From: Psychrobacter sp. M13
GTDB taxonomy: Bacteria; Pseudomonadota; Gammaproteobacteria; Pseudomonadales; Moraxellaceae
Direction of reading: 5' to 3'
Length of the DNA stretch: 64,000 bases
Assembly: GCF_030718935.1 (NCBI RefSeq)
Contig: NZ_CP132194.1
Location: 2,542,001-2,606,000 of the forward strand
Under the pieces are notes generated by a model, which did not search any database, was not told the DNA's origin, and was given only the letters and a program-made list of their open reading frames with translations. Position numbers and translations under genes: made by a program. Of the stretch, positions 45,750 to 55,000 are shown piece after piece; position 1 is the stretch's first letter; every line of letters starts with the position of its first letter.

Positions 45750-47330
45750 TTACTGCATAACTAAGTACTCAAAAGCTGATAGCGCTGCCTTTGATCCTTC
45801 GCCCATAGCAATATTAATCTGCTTAAAAGGTACTGTCGTTACATCACCGCAAGCGAAAATACCTTTGCGATCAGTGCGGCAGCGCTCATCAATCTCAATC
45901 TCGCCAAAGCGATTCGTATCGACAAAGCCTTTGATAAAATCAGTATTCGGTATCAAGCCAATCTGTACAAATACTCCAGCTAAGTCGCGCTCATGAGTAG
46001 CGCCCGTTTTGCGATCTTCAAAGACGATAGAGCTTACCTTGCCATCAGTTGCTTTAATCTCTTTAGTCATAGCGCCTGTGATGAACTCAATATTCGACTT
46101 CTCTTTTGCTTTATTAATAAGCACTTGATCCGCTTTTAGCTCATCAGCGAATTCGAGTACCGTGACGTGCTTGACGATACCCGCCAAATCTAGCGCGGCC
46201 TCAACGCCTGAATTACCACCGCCGATGACGGAGATCTCTTTACCTTTGAAAAATGGCCCATCGCAATGCGCACAATACGCCACGCCTTTACCGATATTTT
46301 CTTCTTCCCCCGGTACATTCAGCTTACGCCATTGCGCCCCAGTCGCTAAGATAATACTACGCGTCTCAAAGCTCTCGCCCGTACTCAGATGAATGCTATA
46401 GTTTTCATCAACAGTCTCATCTATCTCTTTTACAGTAACGTGCTGCTTAAGGGTAATATTGTACTCTTGCAAATGCTTAACAAAATCTGCTGATAGATGC
46501 GTACCCGTCGTTAATGGTACTGAGATTAAGTTCTCAATATCTTGGGTGTCTTTGACCTGACCACCGATACGATCAGCGACCATAGTCACCTTTAGACCCT
46601 TACGAGCGGTGTAAATCGCAGCGGCAACGCCAGCTGGACCTGCCCCAATGATAGTGACGTCTTGCTGCTCTAATTGCTCCGCTTGCTCATCGCTACCCTC
46701 GCCCACCAAGTTAGGGAATTGCTCTTGTAACTTGGTAATCAGCTTAGCCGTATCGATTAGGCCATTAGCGAATGGCTTACCGTTTAAGAATACTGCAGGC
46801 ACGCCTTGAATATTGTTCGCCTCCACCTGCTCCTGAAACAAAGCACCATCGATCATCTCGTTGCTAATGCCTTCATTGAGTAGCGAGAACTGGTTTAGTG
46901 CTTGCACCACTTCAGGACAGCTATGGCACGATAAAGACACATAAGTCTGAAACTGTAATGGCTCGTTAAAGCGCTTAACTAGCTTTTGAATACCTTCATC
47001 TAGCTTTAACGTATGACCACCTGTTTGTAAAATGGCTAAAATGAGCGAGGTAAATTCATGCCCGCCAGGAATACCACTAAATACGATGCCATTATCAACG
47101 AGCATATCGTCTTTATGGCTGCGTACTGCAAAGCTGATTGGGCTTGGCAAGCTATTGTCATTCGCTTTAGGGTCAAAATTTATCTTGTCTGTCGTGCTAG
47201 CAATGCTCGATAAAAAATCAATGAGCTCAGCGCGTTTGCTATGTTCACCACTACCTAATACAAAGGTAATAGGACGAGTCATCTTTTCGCTATAGCTCTT
47301 AACGGCATCTAGTAAGCTTTGGTCAATCAT
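45750..47330 (-). CDS. ahpF: Alkyl hydroperoxide reductase subunit F
   Basis: AhpF is an NADH:peroxiredoxin disulfide reductase that reduces AhpC. The 526 residues have an N-terminal tandem thioredoxin-like domain with [12 protein letters not shown], then FAD-binding [23 protein letters not shown]-binding [18 protein letters not shown], and the redox pair CAHCDGPFF. The FAD-side ending is [23 protein letters not shown]. ahpC is 0.9 kb further along on the same strand but separated by the YdcH gene in the opposite orientation, so ahpC and ahpF are not one operon here. AGGAAT precedes the ATG. Confidence 0.96.
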   Translation of the reverse strand: MIDQSLLDAVKSYSEKMTRPITFVLGSGEHSKRAELIDFLSSIASTTDKINFDPKANDNSLPSPISFAVRSHKDDMLVDNGIVFSGIPGGHEFTSLILAILQTGGHTLKLDEGIQKLVKRFNEPLQFQTYVSLSCHSCPEVVQALNQFSLLNEGISNEMIDGALFQEQVEANNIQGVPAVFLNGKPFANGLIDTAKLITKLQEQFPNLVGEGSDEQAEQLEQQDVTIIGAGPAGVAAAIYTARKGLKVTMVADRIGGQVKDTQDIENLISVPLTTGTHLSADFVKHLQEYNITLKQHVTVKEIDETVDENYSIHLSTGESFETRSIILATGAQWRKLNVPGEEENIGKGVAYCAHCDGPFFKGKEISVIGGGNSGVEAALDLAGIVKHVTVLEFADELKADQVLINKAKEKSNIEFITGAMTKEIKATDGKVSSIVFEDRKTGATHERDLAGVFVQIGLIPNTDFIKGFVDTNRFGEIEIDERCRTDRKGIFACGDVTTVPFKQINIAMGEGSKAALSAFEYLVMQ

Positions 47331-47786
47331 AATAATTCCTATTTATAAAAGTAAATAACTATTTAGATATTATAAAGTCAATAACAACTAGCGCAATTGG
47401 CACTTGGCGTATGACTTTTGATGATTCTATTATCGTGTCTTTGTGACCTTCGAGCAAGCTGAGAAACTCAAATACTAAGTTTAGTAAAACCAATCGTATA
47501 TTGATATGCGTTTAGTATTATAAATAATAAATATAGACATGACAGTGGTATCGCCATCATAATTTCGCTACAATCGAGAATAGATTGCATTATTAAAAGG
47601 GTAAAAATCATAACAACTCTTAATAATAACGTATCTTTGGTGCATTACGGTTCAGTCAGTAACCTTTCTACATTTATGCATCTTCACCCAATGTTTTAGC
47701 AAGCTGTTCTAGAACAACTATTTGTAGCGATACACGAGAGCTTAAACATCGAAGGACTACAAACACTTAATAACAAGGATGATCAC
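47331..47786. other. Divergent ahpF/YdcH control region
   Basis: 456 bp, AT-rich. A perfect 12-bp palindrome TGTTCTAGAACA lies at 47705-47716, about 70 bp before the YdcH gene. An OxyR-type site for ahpF would be expected near 47340-47420, but I cannot place one with confidence. No gene seen. Confidence 0.4.
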
Positions 47787-48035
47787 ATGAGAAAAACAGA
47801 TACTTGGCAAGATAATAAAGACATTATTAGTGAGCTCAAATTAAAAGACAGTCATTTTGCGGTTATTTTTGAAGAGCATACGCAGCTTGACCAGCAGATC
47901 AATCAGCTCGATAAAGACCGAGTGCAAAACGCCAGCCGTGACGATGAAATTGAGCAAATGAAGCGGCGCAAATTACAGCTTAAAGATGAGATTTATAAAA
48001 TAATAGATAAAAACAAAGTGCAGTCTCATCCTTAG
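47787..48035 (+). CDS. YdcH/DUF465 family protein
   Basis: 82 residues, helical and charged. DSHFAVIFEEHTQLDQQINQLDK and IEQMKRRKLQLKDEIYKII form the helical hairpin of DUF465. Function is unknown. It lies between the two peroxide-defence genes but on the opposite strand. AAGGATGA precedes the ATG. Confidence 0.85.
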   Translation: MRKTDTWQDNKDIISELKLKDSHFAVIFEEHTQLDQQINQLDKDRVQNASRDDEIEQMKRRKLQLKDEIYKIIDKNKVQSHP

Positions 48036-48122
48036 CATATTCAAATAAGATATTGCAAAACTTAATAGTTGTCTAAATCCGATAACTGTACATATCTACA
48101 ACTGCTTAAATTCAACGACTAA

Positions 48123-48156
48123 AAAACCCCATAAGCCGAAGCTAATGGGGTTTTCT
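48123..48156. terminator. Terminator between the YdcH gene and ahpC
   Basis: AAAACCCCAT / ATGGGGTTTT, a perfect 10-bp stem with an 11-base loop, serving the convergent genes. Confidence 0.82.
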
Positions 48157-48193
48157 GTACTTAGATCTTACTATCTAACAACTATCAAATAGC

Positions 48194-48760
48194 TTAGATT
48201 TTACCGACTAGATCTAGACTTGGCTTTAGGGTTGCTTGACCTGCTTCCCATGCTGCTGGACATACTTCACCATCGTTATCACGGACATACTGTGCCGCTT
48301 TTACTTTGCGTAGCATGTCTTTTGCGCTACGACCGATACCGCCAGCATGAATCTCAGCGACTTGAATCAGTCCGTCTGGATCGACTAAGAAAGTGCCACG
48401 TTCAGCCAAACCAGCTTCTTCGATCATAACGTTAAAGCCACGAGTGATACGGCCTGTAGGATCGCCGATCATCGGATATTGCACTTTACCGATAGCGTCT
48501 GAAGAGTCATGCCACGCTTTATGGGTGAAATGAGTATCGGTTGATACTGAATAGACTTCTACGCCTAGACCTTTTAGCTCTTCGTAATGAGATGCCATGT
48601 CCTCTAACTCAGTTGGGCAAACGAAGGTAAAATCAGCTGGGTAAAATAGGAAAATAGCCCAGCTGCCTTTTACGTCTTCAGAGGTGATGGTTTTAAACTC
48701 ACCGCTTACATACGCATCTGCTGAAAACTCTGGAATTTCTTGATTGATAATAGACGCCAT
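48194..48760 (-). CDS. ahpC: Alkyl hydroperoxide reductase subunit C (peroxiredoxin)
   Basis: A typical 2-Cys peroxiredoxin that reduces H2O2 and organic hydroperoxides and is re-reduced by AhpF. 188 residues with the peroxidatic loop [18 protein letters not shown] and resolving Cys in [25 protein letters not shown]. The GGIG and YVRD segments of the sensitive-type peroxiredoxins are present. A strong AAGGAG precedes the ATG. It is divergent from oxyR. Confidence 0.97.
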   Translation of the reverse strand: MASIINQEIPEFSADAYVSGEFKTITSEDVKGSWAIFLFYPADFTFVCPTELEDMASHYEELKGLGVEVYSVSTDTHFTHKAWHDSSDAIGKVQYPMIGDPTGRITRGFNVMIEEAGLAERGTFLVDPDGLIQVAEIHAGGIGRSAKDMLRKVKAAQYVRDNDGEVCPAAWEAGQATLKPSLDLVGKI

Positions 48761-49106
48761 GTGAGGCTCCTTTATAGTTAATGGTTAATAATTTGTTGTT
48801 GTTTAAGTCTTATTGCTCTTGACTACCTGATAAACTATACGCGAATTCTATAATTAATCTAATTAAAAGTTTTTATCCTGATGTTTTGTTTTATTAATCT
48901 TGGTAAACTAGTTTACTGAGTATTGTTCATTGTCTAAACATACGTAAACCAGCTATGTCTACGGCCCAATTCATTATAGAATGGCACTATTAAATACTTA
49001 CCAGAAAAGTAATATTCAAACGCAGCTGTTTTATGTTTATTTGTGATATTTTTTAGCGATTTAAATATCTATTATTCTAATAAAAGCCAGTTATTAAAGG
49101 ATTTCT
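48761..49106. promoter_or_regulatory. Divergent ahpC/oxyR control region
   Basis: 346 bp between the two starts. ATAC-N7-CTAT (48837-48851) matches one dyad of the OxyR pattern ATAG-N7-CTAT with one mismatch, but the second dyad is not convincing. The divergent arrangement suggests OxyR controls both genes from here. Confidence 0.35.
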
Positions 49107-50015
49107 ATGATTACTCTACGCCAACTCGAATTTGCTTTAGCCGTCGCCAAACACCGTCACTTCAAACGGGCAGCTGAAGACTGTAATATCTCACAATCTG
49201 CATTGAGCTTAGGTATCGCTGAGCTTGAAAAGCAACTGGATACGCAGATTTTCGAGCGTAACAATAAACAAGTACTTATCACCCCAATCGGGGAGGATAT
49301 CCTAACTCGTGCTCAGCGGGTATTCTCTGAGGTCAATGACCTGACTACACGCGCGCAAAGCCATCAGACGCCATTAGCCTATCCTATGACTGTGGGCATT
49401 ATCCCGACTATCGCGCCTTATCTACTACCCAAAGTATTGCCTGCCTTACGTCAGCATTATCCCGAATTTCGTATGACCATTATCGAGCAACAGACGGAGC
49501 GCTTGCTAGAGCAAGTACGTTATGGTCACATCGATACAGCTATTATCGCGCTGCCCTACGCAGTTGATGGGCTGCATAGCTTTGAGTTTTGGAATGAGGA
49601 CTTCTTTGCAGTATTCCCTAAAGATGATGTCCATGCCGAGCTTGAAACTATTAATGCTGATGAGCTAGCAACGGCGAATCTGATGCTCCTTGGCGAAGGG
49701 CATTGTCTGACCGATCAAACCTTGTCAGTTTGTCACTTTGATCGGGAAAAGATGAAATCTAGCTTTTCTGATGCCAGTTTGAATACCTTAATTCAAATGG
49801 CCTTAGCAAAAATGGGCACCACTTTAGTACCGCAAATGGCATTGAGTCAGTTGCATTTGCAAAATCAGGATGCCATCGCTGTACCACTTGCCGAGGCAGG
49901 GCCGCACCGACATATTGCCTTTGTCACTCGCCTTAACTACGCGCGCGTTGATGATGTCAATCTACTGGGCGATGTGTTTAAGCAAGCGCTTGAGAGCGCT
50001 GCTAGCCAAGACTGA
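49107..50015 (+). CDS. oxyR: Hydrogen peroxide-sensing regulator OxyR
   Basis: A LysR-family activator. 302 residues with the N-terminal HTH (LRQLEFALAVAKHRHFKRAAEDCNISQSALS split by the turn), and a regulatory domain with GEGHCLTDQTLSVC, where Cys200 and Cys209 form the peroxide-sensing disulfide. The spacing of 9 is as in E. coli OxyR (199/208). Downstream 10 bp lies an HD-family gene, probably co-transcribed. AAAGGAT precedes the ATG. Confidence 0.95.
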   Translation: MITLRQLEFALAVAKHRHFKRAAEDCNISQSALSLGIAELEKQLDTQIFERNNKQVLITPIGEDILTRAQRVFSEVNDLTTRAQSHQTPLAYPMTVGIIPTIAPYLLPKVLPALRQHYPEFRMTIIEQQTERLLEQVRYGHIDTAIIALPYAVDGLHSFEFWNEDFFAVFPKDDVHAELETINADELATANLMLLGEGHCLTDQTLSVCHFDREKMKSSFSDASLNTLIQMALAKMGTTLVPQMALSQLHLQNQDAIAVPLAEAGPHRHIAFVTRLNYARVDDVNLLGDVFKQALESAASQD

Positions 50016-50025
50016 AGAGTGATCA

Positions 50026-50721
50026 ATGACAACTAAAAAGATAAATAAAAGCTTGTCTTCACCACCACTGATTATGGATAGTCTCAGTAAGCACTTTACT
50101 GAGCACTTATTAGCTATCGACAATACTATTACGCCTGTTATTAGTCAGGCGTTGTGGCAGGATGTCGCCAATCATTACAGCGAGTATGTGCGCGCTTATC
50201 ACAACTTGACTCATCTTCAGCATTTATTTGAGCAGTTTGCGCACCTACGAGATAAATTAGAACAACCGCACATCGTCGCCCTAGCGCTGTTTTATCACGA
50301 TATTATTTACGACCCAACTCAGCCAGATAATGAGCTAAACAGCGCAAAATATGCTGTAGCGCAATTGCAAAATCATCTAACAGCTGAGCAGCACCAGCGT
50401 ATCTATGCGCTAATTATAATGACGGCTACTCATCAACTGGGTGATAATAATGACAACATTTCAGATAGTGATGCCGCTTTTTTGTTAGATATGGATTTAA
50501 GTATCTTGGGTGCGGATTGGGCAGATTATGAGCGTTATGCCCAAGCAGTACGTCAAGAGTATGCGCACGTTGCTATCGATGATTATCGTAATGGACGCAC
50601 TGCAGTTTTGGAAGGATTATTAGCCCATGATAGACTGTACTTAACCGATGATTATTATCAGCGCTTAGAGCATATAGCTCGGCGAAATATTGAATGTGAG
50701 ATTACTGCAATTGCAGTTTAA
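50026..50721 (+). CDS. Predicted HD-superfamily metal-dependent phosphohydrolase
   Basis: 231 residues. YHNLTHLQHLFEQF and ALALFYHDIIYDPTQPDNELNSA give the metal His/His-Asp pattern of the COG4339 family. ATHQLGDN and FLLDMDLSILGADWADYERYAQAVRQEY follow. Substrate is unknown. An internal Met at residue 18 (MDSLSKHF) is another possible start. It follows oxyR by 10 bp and overlaps the convergent methyltransferase gene by 20 bp. Confidence 0.82.
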   Translation: MTTKKINKSLSSPPLIMDSLSKHFTEHLLAIDNTITPVISQALWQDVANHYSEYVRAYHNLTHLQHLFEQFAHLRDKLEQPHIVALALFYHDIIYDPTQPDNELNSAKYAVAQLQNHLTAEQHQRIYALIIMTATHQLGDNNDNISDSDAAFLLDMDLSILGADWADYERYAQAVRQEYAHVAIDDYRNGRTAVLEGLLAHDRLYLTDDYYQRLEHIARRNIECEITAIAV

Positions 50722-51304
50722 TAAATAGCTCACTACCTAGCCTTGCTGGATGCGAATTATAGCAAGGCTGCATAATCTCAATGTTAAAGTGCGATTGAAA
50801 ACGCTGCTGATATGTCTCACTATTACCACCAAACGGCGGATGGTTATTACCAAAGTCTTTATCAAACAGCAATCCTACTAGCTTACCCTTTGGCTTCAAT
50901 AATCGCGCCATCTGCTCTACATACTCGTCACGGCGCTCAGGGTTTATCGCACAAAAAAAGGTTTGCTCTAGTGCCCAGTCAAACCTATATTGCTCAGCAG
51001 AAAGCTCAAAAAAATCGGCACAAATGAGCTGATCTTTAGGAAAATTAGCATAGCGCTTAGCAAAATTAGCAATTGGCGCAGCAGCAAAATCAACTAACGT
51101 GACATTGTTAAAGCCTTGCTCATGCAAGTAACCTACTTCATAAGCATTGCCAGCACCTGCTACTAAAATAGCTTGATCTTTTGCGGACTCGGGTAACTGA
51201 TCGATATATCTTTTAAGCGGTGGTGAAACCTCACCCATATCCCATTGAATACTATCGTTCTCATAGCGCTGTTGCCAAAACTTGGTTTGGTTAACGTTTT
51301 TCAT
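50702..51304 (-). CDS. Thiopurine S-methyltransferase (TPMT)-family protein
   Basis: 200 residues. NVNQTKFWQQRYENDSIQWDMGEVSPPL is the family opening, with AILVAGAGNAYEVGYLHEQGF (SAM motif I) and FFELSAEQYRFDWALEQTFFCAINPERRDEYVEQMARLLKPKGKLVGLLFD in shorter conserved parts. Bacterial members detoxify thiols, tellurite or selenite, or make methyl thiocyanate-like products; which applies is unknown. AAGGCT precedes the ATG. Its 3' end overlaps the HD gene's 3' end. Confidence 0.85.
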   Translation of the reverse strand: MKNVNQTKFWQQRYENDSIQWDMGEVSPPLKRYIDQLPESAKDQAILVAGAGNAYEVGYLHEQGFNNVTLVDFAAAPIANFAKRYANFPKDQLICADFFELSAEQYRFDWALEQTFFCAINPERRDEYVEQMARLLKPKGKLVGLLFDKDFGNNHPPFGGNSETYQQRFQSHFNIEIMQPCYNSHPARLGSELFIKLQLQ

Positions 51305-51341
51305 AAGTTAGCCTTTTTTGTAATAGATTTACCTTTTATTC

Positions 51342-52004
51342 TCAATCTAATCTACCAGTCTTACCTGCCAGCATATCATGCCACTTTTTATAATCTGGCA
51401 TTGCTTTTTCAACTGTTTGCCAAAAAGCGCGACTATGATTGGCATGATGCAAATGACATAGCTCATGGACGATAACATATTCAGTGCACTCAATAGGATA
51501 TGCGGGCAAATATACCGAGAGCCAAATTCGCCGAGCACGAGTATTGCAACTGCCCCAACGGGTGTGCATTTTTTTAATACGGGTCTCTACAGCTTGAGCT
51601 TTGATAATAGGTTGCCACTTCTCAAATAAATCTGGCATCACTAGCGTTAACTGCTGACGATAATAGTCAAGCATTTGCTGATTGTTTAGGGTAAGGGTTT
51701 GCGCTACGCCCCACAGCATAATTGACTGAGAGGCTATCTTGGATATTGAGGCAAGCTGTTGTTTGCGCTCGTAATGCTTGAGCACTTGCTCATGATGAGT
51801 GAGTGCCCAGTCCACGCGTTTATCGATGGCTTGCGCTATCTGCTCTACGTTAATAGTTAAAGGTACAGATACGCTTAGCAAATTAGGTCTTAAGCGGAAG
51901 TTAATATTTTTGACACGTTTTTGCTGAATTTGCAGCTCGATATCTGCCGCTGCTAAGCGTTGAGTGATTGAGTTTAATAAGGACTTACCTGACTCTCTAG
52001 CCAT
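51342..52004 (-). CDS. YgjP-like (DUF45/M48-related) metallopeptidase
   Basis: 220 residues. The zinc motif is YVIVHELCHLHHANHSRAFWQTVEKAMPDYKKW, which includes HELCH and the downstream His typical of COG1451. RWGSCNTRARRIWLSVYLPAYP precedes it. The N-terminal part is a beta-rich region (QQKRVKNINFRLRPNLLSVSVP). Family members are presumed cytoplasmic peptidases without known target. AAGGTAG precedes the ATG. Confidence 0.87.
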   Translation of the reverse strand: MARESGKSLLNSITQRLAAADIELQIQQKRVKNINFRLRPNLLSVSVPLTINVEQIAQAIDKRVDWALTHHEQVLKHYERKQQLASISKIASQSIMLWGVAQTLTLNNQQMLDYYRQQLTLVMPDLFEKWQPIIKAQAVETRIKKMHTRWGSCNTRARRIWLSVYLPAYPIECTEYVIVHELCHLHHANHSRAFWQTVEKAMPDYKKWHDMLAGKTGRLD

Positions 52005-52099
52005 TACGTCTACCTTAAATATCTACCTTATATCATTCAAAAATTAAAGTGAGTATAGATGTACTATGCGCATGGTTGATTAGGTTGTAATGAGAAATT

Positions 52100-52116
52100 G
52101 GTGCGCTGGGCGCACC
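52100..52116. repeat. REP-like palindrome GGTGCGC-N3-GCGCACC
   Basis: A perfect 7-bp GC-rich stem with a 3-base loop, followed by CTAC, lies between the YgjP-like gene and the end of the DUF1513 gene. Short GTGCGC palindromes followed by CCTAC are scattered in many bacterial genomes. It may also terminate the iron operon, though it has no T tail. Confidence 0.5.
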
Positions 52117-52142
52117 CTACAAAGGCTCATAAAGGTCTACTA

Positions 52143-53705
52143 TCAAAGCGCTTGCAAGTGATTATCAAAAGACATCTTATGATGCTGACTATTTTGGATA
52201 ATTCGACCAGACACTTCCTCGTCTGCGCTATCATCTAACGCCATACTTTTGGTCCGTAAGGTGGTTAACTGGCCTTGCCCATCACTAACGATAAAGCCTG
52301 AACTTATGTCATTGGTATAATTCTCATCATTAGCACTGCCGTTGGCACTAGTGTTGAAAATGGCACTAGTAGTAGCGCTATTGGTCAAAATTGAAGCCCC
52401 TGCGCAATCAGGGAGATTTACCGCATCGATTAATTTGCGCGTGGTTAGATCGTAAATCGCCGCGCAGCCACCGATAGGTGTGGTGACACAAAGCTGATTT
52501 TTCTCGCTATCGACTGCGACACTGGCGATATACTGATGAAAGCGCTGCCATTGATTGTTCGGCATAATGAGTGGCTTAAACTCGCTATCACCGCGCGAGT
52601 GAGTCAATACTAGCGGCACATTGATATGCCGCTCCCCTTGGAACTGAATGCCGATCATTACTGTACCATCATCATGCATGGCTAAATGACGAATACTCAT
52701 CTGATTATGCTCAGGGATAATCTGTTCCAACAGCTCACCGTTATGGCGATTAAGATAGACCAGTGACGGACGCATACTATCTAAATTTAGCTCATCGCGT
52801 GACGCTTGCTCGGTCTTTATACCGCCATTAGCGATTATCAAAGTCTCACTATTAGGATGCATAAGCAGCTCATGCGGACCGATACCGTATGAGTCAAACT
52901 CTGCTACTTTTTGACAGCTATCATTAACATCATAAATACCGATTTTGCCGTTTAGAGTGACGGTATCATTTTCGGTCACATATAGCTGTGATCCGTCTAA
53001 GCTATAACAAGCATGACCATAAAAGTGTCGATCCGCTGCCGCTTTTATCGCGTGTTTTACTTGTCCAGTAGCCGTATCTAATACCCAAAAACTCTCGCTT
53101 GGACGACGACCCATCACTATCACATCACGGTTTTCGCTATCGCTACATTGGCTAGCATTCGGCTGCACAACAATATCATGCACGCGCTCAGGCATCGTGG
53201 TCTGCCAAACGATTTGCCGATCGGCATCGATACCGACGACGCCGCAACAAGGCTCGCTGTTGCGCTCTGGACTAATTGATTTCTCACTGATAGATACTTT
53301 GGCAAGGGTTGAGCTCATAGGCTTTGGCATCGATGATACGCCACTTACCCAGCAAATTGGACGTGCTAGCATCACAGTAGTATGTCGCTTAGCTATATCA
53401 TAATGATCGCTTGAACGATTTAGCGTAGCTAAGCTATCTTTAGGGTAGTTTTTGTAGCTCGATACCGCTTGCTGATAGGTGTGTTGTAAACGGTTAAGGG
53501 TTAAGTCTGGTGATACTGCTAAAGAGCGCAGCTGATAACGCAAGCCTGTTAAATAATCTTGCAAGCGCGCGTCCGCTTGCTGTTGTCTGCGATAGCGATG
53601 ATGAATGCAGACTAAGGTAGCTGTCCCAAAAACCGTACCTATCGCCGTTTTTAAGACATTAGAATGTACTGCTAATTGTTTTTTAGACGTCTTATTTTCA
53701 CTCAT
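52143..53705 (-). CDS. DUF1513 protein, last gene of imelysin operon
   Basis: 520 residues from MSENKTSKKQ, where AGAGGTG stands upstream; a longer reading would overlap the previous gene and lacks a ribosome site. One N-terminal hydrophobic segment (LKTAIGTVFGTATLVCI) suggests export or anchoring. The rest reads as a seven-bladed beta-propeller: VVGIDADRQIVWQTTMPERVHD, ILIANGG-type turns, HACYSLDGSQLYVTEND, FDSYGIGPHELLMHPN. DUF1513 proteins close the imelysin operon in pseudomonads. Confidence 0.85.
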   Translation of the reverse strand: MSENKTSKKQLAVHSNVLKTAIGTVFGTATLVCIHHRYRRQQQADARLQDYLTGLRYQLRSLAVSPDLTLNRLQHTYQQAVSSYKNYPKDSLATLNRSSDHYDIAKRHTTVMLARPICWVSGVSSMPKPMSSTLAKVSISEKSISPERNSEPCCGVVGIDADRQIVWQTTMPERVHDIVVQPNASQCSDSENRDVIVMGRRPSESFWVLDTATGQVKHAIKAAADRHFYGHACYSLDGSQLYVTENDTVTLNGKIGIYDVNDSCQKVAEFDSYGIGPHELLMHPNSETLIIANGGIKTEQASRDELNLDSMRPSLVYLNRHNGELLEQIIPEHNQMSIRHLAMHDDGTVMIGIQFQGERHINVPLVLTHSRGDSEFKPLIMPNNQWQRFHQYIASVAVDSEKNQLCVTTPIGGCAAIYDLTTRKLIDAVNLPDCAGASILTNSATTSAIFNTSANGSANDENYTNDISSGFIVSDGQGQLTTLRTKSMALDDSADEEVSGRIIQNSQHHKMSFDNHLQAL

Positions 53706-53778
53706 TATCAGCACCTCTTGTGTCAGATTGCCCAGCCTATCGTTGCTTAGCCTACAGTTGCCAGTTATCCACCCTAAA

Positions 53779-54921
53779 TCAATCACCATCGTTACTATTA
53801 AAACCTACTCGTAAACCTAGAGCAGGTATCAACTGTCTTTTCATCAGGCGCGTCACTGTCGTTAAATGATCAAACAGATCCTGCTGTGCTGCTTTGTCAG
53901 CAGTAGCAATATCCTCTGGCATTTGCGCCAGTAACGTTGTGGTGTCACTAAGTGCCGTTGATAACTCATTACCGACGTTACTGTCTTGGTTCGTACTCAA
54001 GATTGCAGTTAATACAGGGTCAGTTAGCGCTTTATTGAGCGTGGCAATCTTAGCATTAATAATAGCTCGGCTCTGCCCTGCTGTAGACGCTGGCACATGA
54101 CCTTTAGCTTTACCCGTCAGTCCTAATGGCTGATCGATAGCATTGGTCTTCATGATTTCAAGCAGTGACAGTAAGGAGTTAATCCATTGATTTAGACCTT
54201 GGTCACCCGTTGCTGTTTTATTGATTGCTAATAGCGTTGTTGCATTATTCTGCCAGTCTGTTGTGATGGTACTTAAGCGGTCGCTTAGTGCGCTACTGGC
54301 ACTGATCACATAAGCGCACTGAGCTGCATCTAGACTATCCTTAGCATAAAGCGCTTCTTCTAATCCTGGCACTCCTTGTACAATAGCACTCTCACCTTGT
54401 AGTTGCGCTGGTGTCAGATTAGGATTAGCGGCTATCAGATCTGCAACGCCACTATGAATGAGTCCGCGCTCATCAGGATAATAATTAATATATAGATTGC
54501 TCATGCTTTCGGTTGCTGGACCGAAGTTAACCATCTCAGCTACTGCCCAAGCTTGGGCTAATACTAGCCATTGATCACGCAGTGCTTGCAGCTCATCACC
54601 GCTGACCGCTGTGCCTTGACAGTGCTTTTGTGCTAACTCATGGAGCAGAGTGCTTTGCTTAGCCGCATTCGCATACGCTGGTATGACAATATTATCCGCT
54701 ACATGGGTTAAATAGCTCTTTTGCGTATCAGCGCTGATATCTACAGGAGTGATAGCGATAGCTTGATCATCAGTTATCGTCTCATTTATGGCGGTATCAG
54801 GCGCGACTACTTGGCTCTCAACGTCAGCGCTCTGATTTTCATCAACAGGCTTTACGCAGCTGATTAGTATTCCCGCACTCAGTGCCGATAATGCCATCAT
54901 TAGGGCGTGATTCTTTTTCAT
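53779..54921 (-). CDS. Imelysin-family (M75-like) lipoprotein, second copy
   Basis: 380 residues. The signal peptide ends in ILISC, so a lipoprotein. The imelysin domain is visible from HVADNIVIPAYANAAKQSTLLHELAQKHC, with NFGPATESMSNLYINYYPDERG and VQGVPGLEEALYA, the divergent counterpart of the GxHxxE region. It is distinct from the first imelysin of the operon. Imelysin proteins are Fur-controlled and thought to bind iron or haem at the cell surface; peptidase activity is doubtful. It follows the di-heme gene by 79 bp. Confidence 0.87.
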   Translation of the reverse strand: MKKNHALMMALSALSAGILISCVKPVDENQSADVESQVVAPDTAINETITDDQAIAITPVDISADTQKSYLTHVADNIVIPAYANAAKQSTLLHELAQKHCQGTAVSGDELQALRDQWLVLAQAWAVAEMVNFGPATESMSNLYINYYPDERGLIHSGVADLIAANPNLTPAQLQGESAIVQGVPGLEEALYAKDSLDAAQCAYVISASSALSDRLSTITTDWQNNATTLLAINKTATGDQGLNQWINSLLSLLEIMKTNAIDQPLGLTGKAKGHVPASTAGQSRAIINAKIATLNKALTDPVLTAILSTNQDSNVGNELSTALSDTTTLLAQMPEDIATADKAAQQDLFDHLTTVTRLMKRQLIPALGLRVGFNSNDGD

Positions 54922-55000
54922 AATGTTCTCTGTATTAGCCTGATAGTGGCTTAATGGTTCTATTTGTTAATAGCTAAAGCGGATAACTTTAGCTATACGC

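Noticed and set aside
48829-48862. Full OxyR tetrad site between ahpC and oxyR
   Set aside because: Only one dyad fits (ATAC-N7-CTAT); the second does not match, so no definite site is claimed beyond the control region.
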